Below are positions 35,755-42,975 of a stretch of 64,000 nucleotides of DNA, in pieces (the first letter of the stretch is position 1; the number at the start of each line of letters is the position of its first letter). The notes under the pieces are model-generated. The model ran no database searches. It saw only the letters and a program-made list of their open reading frames with translations, and was not told the DNA's origin. The position numbers were made by a program, and so were the translations under genes. The DNA is from Lachnospiraceae bacterium (GTDB lineage Bacteria > Bacillota > Clostridia > Lachnospirales > Lachnospiraceae), in assembly GCA_019421365.1 (NCBI GenBank), contig JAHZFJ010000004.1, positions 62,001 through 126,000 of the forward strand, in the 5' to 3' direction.

Positions 35755-35795
35755 TTTAAGAAGAGGCTCCTTATGATAGGAGCCTCTTCTTAAAT
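35755..35795. terminator. Strong hairpin between the CBM3 remnant and the ABC operon
   Basis: The stem TTAAGAAGAGGCTCC (35756-35770) pairs with GGAGCCTCTTCTTAA (35779-35793). It lies downstream of the mannanase locus on the minus strand and is likely its terminator. It can act in both directions. Confidence 0.8.
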
Positions 35796-35818
35796 TTAAA
35801 TATATCCTTTTTATCTCA

Positions 35819-36289
35819 TTATGGTTCGATTCCCCAAACAAGAGTATTATCTATATATCCCGTAACTTTTTCGGTATTAACATATTGATTACTAGTTGCA
35901 TTAAAAGAGTAATCATTAGTTTGAGTATAATTGCTCCAATTTGATTTTGAAATTCTTGCTTGAATTTCAGTACTTTGACCAGGTTTTAAAGTTCCTGCAG
36001 CAGTTGTAAATGATATTTCGAGATAATAATCAGCACCTGTAACAGGATTGTCAAGCTTTACAAATTGATACTTAACATTAGTACTTCCAATACTTGCCCA
36101 ATCACACCAGAAGGATTGAGATATATCACCATCAATTGTGTAGTAATAGCGTAAAGTAACTTCGCTTAAGTTAATATCTGACTCTCCATTGTTAATTAGT
36201 TTGAATTTAGGTGATAATCCATTGGTTGAGGTACTTATATTGCCGTTAAAAGATTGAATAGCTAGGTCTCCAGTTAGTTTTAATTGCGT
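35819..36289 (-). pseudogene. Orphaned family 3 cellulose-binding module (CBM3), out of frame with the mannanase
   Basis: On the minus strand, a frame opens after a stop at 36290-36292 and runs to TAA at 35819-35821. It encodes LTGDLAIQSFNGNISTS..., with FKLINNGESDINLSEVTLRYYYT, WCDWASIG and TLVWGIEP, a complete CBM3. No ATG or ribosome site starts it. It directly follows an X2-like domain of the mannanase and overlaps its last 44 bases in another frame, so it is the natural C-terminus of that enzyme, now out of frame. Confidence 0.85.
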
Positions 36290-37955
36290 TTAAAGTATTG
36301 CCATTGTAATCAATAACAATTGACACACTATCTGGTAATTGTGTATATTTATCAAATTCTGCAGAAGTAGGTGAGATAGATGCGTTTGGTGTTTGAGTAT
36401 TATCCTTAAGATCTGGAAGCTCATCTAGTGTAATTACATAATCACTCTGATAAAGCTCAATCAGTGTATCTGAATAATTAAATGCTGAGCTCATGAGATG
36501 TTCTCCATACCATGGACAGAAATACAACCAAGCAGATTTTTCTTCTGTCAGATTTTTAACACTTGGTATTGTATCATTTTCTGTCATTGCAACCATCTTC
36601 GTACCATCTGTTAAATCAACAAGTTGATAGAAGATAGAGGTGATTGCATCTTCGTTGGGTACTCCGGATAAGCCATCATAGCGATTGTATACTGTATTGT
36701 ATTTATCATATCCAACAATATCAACCAAATCATCACCAGGATACCATGCTGGGGAGGTGCTATAGACATAACTGTTATAGGTCCAGATTAAATTGTGAAG
36801 ACCATATGTTTCTGTAAGGTCTGTATATAACATTTCCCACAATTGCTTATAAACTTCTGCTCCTGCAGATGCCCACCAAAACCATGCGCCTTCTCCGTTT
36901 AGACCACCATTACCTTCTGCCTCATGATATGGTCTGAAAATGATTGGAACATTATTTTCTTGTAATATGAGCAATTGTTTAGCTAAATCCGCTGTAGCAA
37001 ATTTAACATATTGATATTCTTTTGTTCCTGGAATAACTGCATTGGCAGTCTTAAAATTAGTGTCTGACGGTTTATAAGTAGCAGATTTCCAATCTACTGA
37101 ATCTCCAAGTTTATAGGAAGTAAAATCTTTTGGAACATTAATGTGCCAACAACCTGTGGCAATACCATTTCTGTCATTAACCCAATTAATGATACGATCT
37201 GTTGTTCCATCTTCCCAACCGTAGAGTGGATTATAATTCATAAAATCAAAACCTCGGATTGCTGGATATTTACCAGTTAAGTTATAGATCCAGTCAAACT
37301 CTAGTTCTGCATTGCCGTCATTGCCTCCACCATAGATTTCTTGCTGTCCGGAAATGATATTGTTACCATAAACTTCTGTTAAATAGTTCATTAAAATCTG
37401 TGTTTCTTCAGTTGCCTGACTATCAGTAAGTATAGGTGACACATCTAGGTCGTGAAACTTAGCATAATCTACAGTGAAGGTGTCAAAATAGGCAAATCCC
37501 CAACCTGCTTTAATTTGTATAGTATTACTACCTTTTTGTAATTTGTGCATTCCAAAACTAAAATCTGACCATTCTATCGTATAAGGTAACATATAGGAGC
37601 CTGTGCTTTTACCATTAATGTATAAATCTTGAAGTCTTCCATCAACACTTAGTTCTTGCATGTATCTTGTAGATATGGTATACATTCCTGTCTCTGGAAC
37701 AGTGACATCAAAGGTTAATGTTCCGGAATTTTGCATCCAAACAAATCCAGTACCTGAATATCCAGGCTTTGGTTGTCCGTATATTTCTGTCGCAACTTGA
37801 AGGTCCGATGATAGCCGTGTATGTTCACTTTCAATAACAAAAAGTGCAGAGCTTGCACCAATAGCAGAACTTGCTCGAATTGGTGCTACCATTGAATTAA
37901 TCAACAGTATACTGGTAAAGATAATAATACTTACTTTTTTGGTAAATCCCTTCAT
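36246..37955 (-). CDS. Secreted GH26 beta-mannanase (CBM35-GH26-partial X2)
   Basis: A 569-residue secreted hydrolase. Signal peptide ends near 30 (IRASS). A CBM35-like domain covers about 37-165 (FVIESEH, GYSGTGFVWMQNSGTLTF, IQIKAGWGFAYFD). The GH26 domain follows (170-510): acid/base E345 in RPYHEAEG and nucleophile E459 in AMTENDT. After a linker, an X2-like domain begins (ASISPTSAEFDKYTQLPDSVS) but breaks off at residue 557, and the last 12 residues are out of frame, followed by the orphan CBM3. It should hydrolyse beta-mannan outside the cell; anchoring to cellulose is probably lost. Confidence 0.92.
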   Translation of the reverse strand: MKGFTKKVSIIIFTSILLINSMVAPIRASSAIGASSALFVIESEHTRLSSDLQVATEIYGQPKPGYSGTGFVWMQNSGTLTFDVTVPETGMYTISTRYMQELSVDGRLQDLYINGKSTGSYMLPYTIEWSDFSFGMHKLQKGSNTIQIKAGWGFAYFDTFTVDYAKFHDLDVSPILTDSQATEETQILMNYLTEVYGNNIISGQQEIYGGGNDGNAELEFDWIYNLTGKYPAIRGFDFMNYNPLYGWEDGTTDRIINWVNDRNGIATGCWHINVPKDFTSYKLGDSVDWKSATYKPSDTNFKTANAVIPGTKEYQYVKFATADLAKQLLILQENNVPIIFRPYHEAEGNGGLNGEGAWFWWASAGAEVYKQLWEMLYTDLTETYGLHNLIWTYNSYVYSTSPAWYPGDDLVDIVGYDKYNTVYNRYDGLSGVPNEDAITSIFYQLVDLTDGTKMVAMTENDTIPSVKNLTEEKSAWLYFCPWYGEHLMSSAFNYSDTLIELYQSDYVITLDELPDLKDNTQTPNASISPTSAEFDKYTQLPDSVSIVIDYNGNTLNAIKTNWRPSYSIF

Positions 37956-38154
37956 TTACATTCTCCTTTCAAACGTTACGAATAATTAAGTAATGCTAAA
38001 AAATACACAGAACAAACAATAGTTCTATGCATCTAACATAGCATGAACACCAAAATATGTAAATGAATTTTGATTATTATGATGCATATCATGCTATATC
38101 ATGTCAATATAATCGGTGCATTAAAATCCCTTGAATAAAACACGCTTGTACACA

Positions 38155-38181
38155 TTGACTTTTTGTGGCAAAAGTTATACT
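38155..38181 (+). promoter_or_regulatory. Candidate promoter of the steroid-dehydrogenase-like gene
   Basis: TTGACT at 38155-38160 and TATACT at 38176-38181 with a 15-base spacer, slightly short. It is in the 281-base divergent gap between the mannanase gene (minus) and this gene; near 38080-38110 there are repeated ATCATG words that I cannot assign. Confidence 0.45.
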
Positions 38182-38236
38182 ATATCGTTATATTGAGTGA
38201 ATAATTTGTATAAAATAAACAATAGGAGGAATATCT

Positions 38237-39034
38237 ATGAGATTAGAAAACAAAGTAGTGTTAGTAACGGCATCAACAAGAGGAATTGGACTTGCATGTG
38301 TCAAAAGATGTGCCGAAGAAGGCGCAGTAGTGTATATGGGAGCTAGAAATCTAGAACGTGCCAAGGAGATTGCTAGTGAGCTTAATAGCAATGGGGCAAA
38401 GGTTAAAGTTGTTTATAATGATGCAACAGACAAAGAAAGTTATAAAACAATGATAGAAGAAGTTGTGAAAGCAGAAGGACATATTGATGTTTTGGTTAAT
38501 AATTTTGGTACATCTAATCCTAAAGTTGATCAAGACATTAAATCCACAAATTATGATGAATTTATTAGTACTATAGATTTGAACTTAGCAAGTGTATTCT
38601 TAACGGCGCAAGCTGTGATTCCACATATGTCTGCAAATGGTGGAGGAAGTATCATTAATATTTCATCAATTGGTGGGATTTGTCCGGATATTTCACAAAT
38701 TGCTTATGGAACAAGTAAAGCAGCAATTAATTATATGACGAAATTAATTGCTACACAGTGTGCAAGGGACAATATAAGATGCAATGCTGTACTTCCTGGT
38801 ATGACAGCAACAGATGCTGTTAATGCAAATCTATCAGATGATTTTAAAGAATTTTTCTTAAAACATACACCTATTAAACGTATGGGAACACCAGAGGAAA
38901 TTGCAGGAACTGTAGCATATTTCGCTAGTGATGATTCTGCATATACAACTGGACAAATTGTTGATGTTTCGGGTGGATTTGGTATGCCAACTCCTGTATA
39001 TGGTGATATGATTAATATGACATCAAAACGTTAG
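38237..39034 (+). CDS. SDR oxidoreductase resembling clostridial 7-alpha-hydroxysteroid dehydrogenase
   Basis: A 265-residue classical SDR with cofactor loop ASTRGIG (12-18), NNFG at 88-91 and the catalytic S144, Y157 and K161. It matches clostridial 7-alpha-hydroxysteroid dehydrogenases beyond the core: the N-terminal RLENKVVLVTASTRGIGLAC, GGGSIINISSIGGICPDISQIAYGTSK and the C-terminal SGGFGMPTPVYGDM. Those enzymes oxidise the 7-alpha hydroxyl of bile acids, but the organism may be a plant-degrader and the substrate could differ. AGGAGG precedes the start. It is monocistronic, with a good terminator downstream. Confidence 0.82.
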   Translation: MRLENKVVLVTASTRGIGLACVKRCAEEGAVVYMGARNLERAKEIASELNSNGAKVKVVYNDATDKESYKTMIEEVVKAEGHIDVLVNNFGTSNPKVDQDIKSTNYDEFISTIDLNLASVFLTAQAVIPHMSANGGGSIINISSIGGICPDISQIAYGTSKAAINYMTKLIATQCARDNIRCNAVLPGMTATDAVNANLSDDFKEFFLKHTPIKRMGTPEEIAGTVAYFASDDSAYTTGQIVDVSGGFGMPTPVYGDMINMTSKR

Positions 39035-39071
39035 GAAAACTAACAATCATAAATAGCATAAGAAACCTAGT

Positions 39072-39115
39072 ATGCACCTATAGTCTGTAAAATGCGACTA
39101 TAGGTGCATTTTTTA
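39072..39115 (+). terminator. Terminator after the steroid-dehydrogenase-like gene
   Basis: The 14-bp stem ATGCACCTATAGTC (39072-39085) pairs with GACTATAGGTGCAT (39096-39109), followed by TTTTTT. The stretch 39116-39295 after it holds no gene that I can support. Confidence 0.92.
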
Positions 39116-39295
39116 CGCCTAAAATCGAAACATGAGCCTTTCCATTGTTTGAGAATTGTTTTTGTTCTCTCTTTTCATTACTAATTTCTTAAAATAAAAC
39201 ATTCCTCTAGCATACTTGCTCTTACCTATGCTACAATGTAAAAAAAGAGAAGCATTTGAGTTAGTATTACAATAAAGAAAATCAAATTAAGTCCA

Positions 39296-39376
39296 ATGAA
39301 CAAGAGAAAATATAAGAAAGGTAAGATTGCATACGGATTATATATATTGGGGTCCGATGTTTTAAAATCTAAGTGA
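39296..39376 (+). CDS. Small 26-codon ORF overlapping the acyltransferase start
   Basis: ATG at 39296 to TGA at 39374-39376 encodes a basic peptide starting MNKRKYKKGKIAYGL. Its stop overlaps the GTG start of the next gene and comes before its ATG at 39379. Neither has a clear ribosome site, so the peptide could be a leader for reinitiation, the remnant of an upstream gene, or chance. Confidence 0.3.
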   Translation: MNKRKYKKGKIAYGLYILGSDVLKSK

Positions 39377-40725
39377 ACATGAATCGAATTAATCTAGATA
39401 ATGCAGCTAATATTTTTCCAGCTATTGCAAGCAGGGATGCTACCCATGTGTTTCGGATTACAGCTGTTATGAGAGAGAAAATCTGCCCATTGATTCTGCA
39501 GGCGGCCCTAGAGGATACACTTCCGTTTTTTTCAGCATTTGCTGTCAAGCTGATAAGAGGAAAGTTTAGATATTACTTTGAAGAAAACACGGGGATACCC
39601 AAGGTATATCTAGAAGGGCAACAGCCATGTAGTTTTATCGCACCTGAGGAAAATAGTCAGTTCCTTTTTCGAATGTTGTATTTTGAAAATAGAATTCATC
39701 TAGAGGTGTTTCATGTACTGACAGATGGGAATGGGGCAGCTTATTTTTTAAAAGCAGTTTGCTATCGTTATTGTCAGCTTGCTTTTTCACAGTGTTTCTC
39801 AGACGAGGAGAGAAAACATAGATATGGGTTGGAACATGCAGGATTGATTGAGGATGGATACATGGCTTGCTACATCAAGAGAAATCCTAGAACATTTCAA
39901 GAAAAGAAAGCGGTTAAAATCAAAGGAAAATCCAGAGTGGAAAACACACCAGAGATTTTAACAGCGTTACTTCCAGTTGTAGATTTAAAGAAACTCTGTA
40001 AACGATATGGAGTAAGTATTACAGAATATATATCTGCTATAGTTTTGGATAGCATCTATCAGGAGATTCGAACTAAGAAGAAGAGAAAAAGGGCCATTAA
40101 TATTTTTATCCCGGTAAACTTGAGAACAATTTTTAAGACAGAGACAATGCGGAATTTTTTCTCTAATATCTTAATATCATGTCCAGCCGAAAGAGAATAT
40201 CTTGGATTTGAGGATATTTTGTTAGAAGTACATAATCAATTCGAGATTAAGAAGAATAAGACAATGTTTGAGGAACGGATTTCTTATACTGTTGGTGGAG
40301 AAAAACAGAGAATAGCCCGTATAGCGCCTTTGATCGCTAAAGATTTGATTTTAAGAAGGATGTACAACCTTGCAAAACAAAATACAACACTTTCTTTTTC
40401 TAACTTAGGAGTTATCGATGTACAGGAGCGCTTTCAGCAATGGATAGAAGGTTTTCAGTTTTTACTAGATACGTCTCCAGAGGAACCTGTTAGAATTACT
40501 GCCTGCTCTTATAACGGTATGCTAGCATTGACTGTGGCGTCTCGGATTTACGGTAATCATTTGGCTTCTTCTTTGGTGCAACATTTAACTTCAGTGGGAA
40601 TCCCAGTTACCCTTGAGATAAATCAAGGGAATGAGGCTATGAATTGTATGGATCATGAAGAAAGAGTTCAGTATGATTGTGGTAATCAAGGATACTTTGG
40701 AATATTAGATTTTCTATTGCATTAA
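39373..40725 (+). CDS. Condensation-fold acyltransferase (alcohol acetyltransferase-like)
   Basis: A 450-residue protein with a CoA-acyltransferase/condensation-type fold. The HxxxDG motif is in FHVLTDGNGAA near residue 120, and the C-terminal half has ISFxNLG-like LSFSNLGVID. These enzymes transfer acyl groups to alcohols or amines; the substrate here is unknown. Start is uncertain: GTG at 39373 or ATG at 39379, with no good Shine-Dalgarno sequence, possibly coupled to the small upstream ORF. It is a stand-alone gene with a terminator after. Confidence 0.7.
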   Translation: MNMNRINLDNAANIFPAIASRDATHVFRITAVMREKICPLILQAALEDTLPFFSAFAVKLIRGKFRYYFEENTGIPKVYLEGQQPCSFIAPEENSQFLFRMLYFENRIHLEVFHVLTDGNGAAYFLKAVCYRYCQLAFSQCFSDEERKHRYGLEHAGLIEDGYMACYIKRNPRTFQEKKAVKIKGKSRVENTPEILTALLPVVDLKKLCKRYGVSITEYISAIVLDSIYQEIRTKKKRKRAINIFIPVNLRTIFKTETMRNFFSNILISCPAEREYLGFEDILLEVHNQFEIKKNKTMFEERISYTVGGEKQRIARIAPLIAKDLILRRMYNLAKQNTTLSFSNLGVIDVQERFQQWIEGFQFLLDTSPEEPVRITACSYNGMLALTVASRIYGNHLASSLVQHLTSVGIPVTLEINQGNEAMNCMDHEERVQYDCGNQGYFGILDFLLH

Positions 40726-40733
40726 TAAATTGT

Positions 40734-40783
40734 AAAATGAGTGATGGATATAGTTTTAAACTATAGCCAACACTCATTTTTTT
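40734..40783 (+). terminator. Long terminator after the acyltransferase gene
   Basis: The outer stem AAAATGAGTG (40734-40743) pairs with CACTCATTTT (40771-40780), with an inner GATATAGTTT/AAACTATAGC stem, followed by Ts. Confidence 0.85.
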
Positions 40784-40904
40784 GTATTTTCCAAGTTGGA
40801 TATTATAATCTATACTGGTATTCAACAAGAAGCAAACAAAGAGGAACAAATTAATAGAAGCAAAAAGCTAGTAACAATATAGATATAAGATTGGAGAGAA
40901 TAGT

Positions 40905-42017
40905 ATGAATAAAAATGCGCCTTTTAGATATGACATAGTAGGAAGTTTTTTAAGACCAGAGTACTTAAAGAAAGCAAGAGAAGACTTTGCGAATAAAAAG
41001 ATTACAAGAGAAGAATTAACAAGCATTGAGAACACAGCAATTACGGATTTAATTGAGAAACAGAAAGAAGTAGGACTACAGGTAATAACAGACGGTGAAT
41101 TCAGACGTAGCTCTTGGCATCTTGATTTTATGTGGGGATTTGAAGGTGTAGGACATCAAAAGACGAAAGAAGGAATTCCATTCCATGGAGAACCCGCTTT
41201 GATAGATGACACATTTCTTACAGGAAAAGTGACGGTTGATCGTCATCCATTTGTAGAACACTTCCAATTTGTGAAACAATTTGAAGATGAGAATACAGTT
41301 GTACGTCAGACAATACCAGCACCAGCACAGTTTCTATTTCAAATGATTACAGCAGGGAATATTGAAAGCACAAAAGCAATTTATCCCAATGAGGAAGAAT
41401 TAATTGCAGATATTGCAAATGGATACAAAAAAGTGATTAAGGATTTATATACAGTAGGCTGTAGAAATATTCAATTTGATGATTGTACATGGGGAGTGTG
41501 TGTAGATCCAAACGCTTGTATGATTTTAGGTACAGATGAAGAAGGTCTAAGAGAGATCGTTAATAAATTAATTAGAATCAATAATATTGCAATAGAAGGT
41601 AAGCCAGAAGACTTAGTAATTAATACACATATATGTAGAGGTAATTTCCATTCTACATGGGCATGTCAAGGAAGTTATGACAGCATAGCAGAAGAGCTTT
41701 TTGCAAAAGAAAAAGTAAGTGCTTTCTATCTTGAATTTGATGATGAACGTTCTGGTAGTTTTGAATCCTTACAACATGTAGGTGAGGATAAGAAAGTCGT
41801 GTTAGGGCTTATTACTACCAAATCTCCAGAACTTGAAGATAAGGAATATATAATCAAACGAATTGAAGAAGCAACAAAATATATTCCATTAGAACGCTTA
41901 TACCTAAGTCCACAGTGTGGATTCGCTTCAACAGAAGAAGGCAATAAGCTTACTGAAGAAGATCAATGGAATAAGCTAAGATTAGTAAAGGAAATTGCAG
42001 AGGAAGTTTGGAGATAA
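40905..42017 (+). CDS. MetE C-terminal-like cobalamin-independent methyltransferase
   Basis: A 370-residue stand-alone homologue of the catalytic domain of cobalamin-independent methionine synthase, like Bacillus YxjG/YxjH. Zinc-ligand candidates include the His/Cys in INTHICRGN near 248-250 and a Cys in PQCGFAST near 345. N-terminal VGSFLRP and TDGEFRRSSWHLDF are family features. It probably moves a methyl group to homocysteine or a related thiol. I see no T-box or S-box in the 120 bases upstream. Confidence 0.9.
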   Translation: MNKNAPFRYDIVGSFLRPEYLKKAREDFANKKITREELTSIENTAITDLIEKQKEVGLQVITDGEFRRSSWHLDFMWGFEGVGHQKTKEGIPFHGEPALIDDTFLTGKVTVDRHPFVEHFQFVKQFEDENTVVRQTIPAPAQFLFQMITAGNIESTKAIYPNEEELIADIANGYKKVIKDLYTVGCRNIQFDDCTWGVCVDPNACMILGTDEEGLREIVNKLIRINNIAIEGKPEDLVINTHICRGNFHSTWACQGSYDSIAEELFAKEKVSAFYLEFDDERSGSFESLQHVGEDKKVVLGLITTKSPELEDKEYIIKRIEEATKYIPLERLYLSPQCGFASTEEGNKLTEEDQWNKLRLVKEIAEEVWR

Positions 42018-42025
42018 GATAAAGG

Positions 42026-42074
42026 CAGACCTGTCATGAAGAATCTGAAATTTAGAATCTTTAAGACAGGTCTG
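42026..42074. terminator. Hairpin between convergent methyltransferase and TetR genes
   Basis: The 10-bp stem CAGACCTGTC (42026-42035) pairs with GACAGGTCTG (42065-42074), with inner AAGATTCTA/AGAATCTTT-type pairing. It can end transcription from both sides. Confidence 0.75.
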
Positions 42075-42090
42075 TCGTTTATTACTATTC

Positions 42091-42699
42091 TTAATCACGA
42101 GTATTCAACTTACTATTCAAAACCATGTCAATGTCGTGCAATACTTTGTTAGGCATAGAATCATATTCGGGATCGTTTTTCATAGCCCAATCATATAGGG
42201 TTCCTCTTGTTATTCGCAAAAGCAAAGATGATATTTCCTCTGCTGAATAGGTCGTCACTATTTCCTTTTCCTCAATTGCATTTTTTACTCTTTGGTTCAC
42301 ATAATAATCAAAATATCGTGTGTTGTTATTTAAATATTTTTGTTCACACTTCAATTGTATTCTTAACATTTGGGAACTTAGCTTAATGCCATGGTTCTCG
42401 GCGCTTCTCGCTAATTGATATAAAGCATCTTTTATGGCATCTATATTAGAGTTGTATTTTCTCTTAGATAAATCTTCTTCCACAAATTCATCAAAGGATG
42501 AATATAAGTCCATGATTAATTCTTCTTTTGATGAAAAATAATTATAAAAGCTTCCCACTGACATACCAATAGATTTACATATATCAGATATTAAAACCTC
42601 TTCATAATCTGTTGTTTTAAATAATTCAATCGCCTGTTTTCGGATCTTTTCTTTTGATTGTATCGCTTGTAATTGTCTGGTTGTTAATTTTTCTTTCAT
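42091..42699 (-). CDS. TetR/AcrR family repressor of the flavoenzyme gene
   Basis: The 202-residue protein has a TetR HTH at about 25-58 (YEEVLISDICKSIGMSVGSFYNYFSSKEELI) and a helical C-terminal domain. I start at the ATG at 42699, where homology begins; an upstream TTG frame extends to 42804 but has no good site. It is divergent from the Fe-S flavoenzyme gene. The perfect palindrome TGAATG-A-CATTCA at 42885-42897 just after the flavoenzyme promoter is its probable operator. Confidence 0.85.
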   Translation of the reverse strand: MKEKLTTRQLQAIQSKEKIRKQAIELFKTTDYEEVLISDICKSIGMSVGSFYNYFSSKEELIMDLYSSFDEFVEEDLSKRKYNSNIDAIKDALYQLARSAENHGIKLSSQMLRIQLKCEQKYLNNNTRYFDYYVNQRVKNAIEEKEIVTTYSAEEISSLLLRITRGTLYDWAMKNDPEYDSMPNKVLHDIDMVLNSKLNTRD

Positions 42700-42847
42700 A
42701 TTTTCACGCAAGCATATCGCAAACTTACTTGTGATAATGCCTTTACTCTCAACCTTTCCAGCTTTTTTAAAATTTATTATATATGAGTTCGTAGGATTAA
42801 TCAACTCTAACTAAGGAAACGTAAGTAGAGATAAAGATATATTTATA

Positions 42848-42897
42848 TTGACAAATTTATAACGAATAGGTAAAATGAGTTTAATGAATGACATTCA
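42848..42897 (+). promoter_or_regulatory. Consensus promoter with TetR-type operator for the flavoenzyme gene
   Basis: TTGACA (42848-42853)-17-TAAAAT (42871-42876) is a near-perfect sigma-A promoter. TGAATG (42885-42890), A, CATTCA (42892-42897) is a perfect inverted repeat that covers the expected start site region, so a bound TetR dimer would stop initiation. Confidence 0.82.
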
Positions 42898-42975
42898 GTG
42901 AAATATATTCATCATTTTTATTGCAAGAAAAATGTATCTAATATTAACAAATTCTCAGAAAGAGGTAGATTGCAA

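Noticed and set aside
36246..36289. Programmed frameshift joining the mannanase to its CBM3
   Set aside because: About 45 residues of the X2 domain are missing too, and I see no slippery heptamer at the junction, so a deletion is more likely.
38080..38115. Repeated ATCATG words in the mannanase/SDR divergent gap as an operator
   Set aside because: They are short and AT-rich and do not form a clear palindrome at either promoter.
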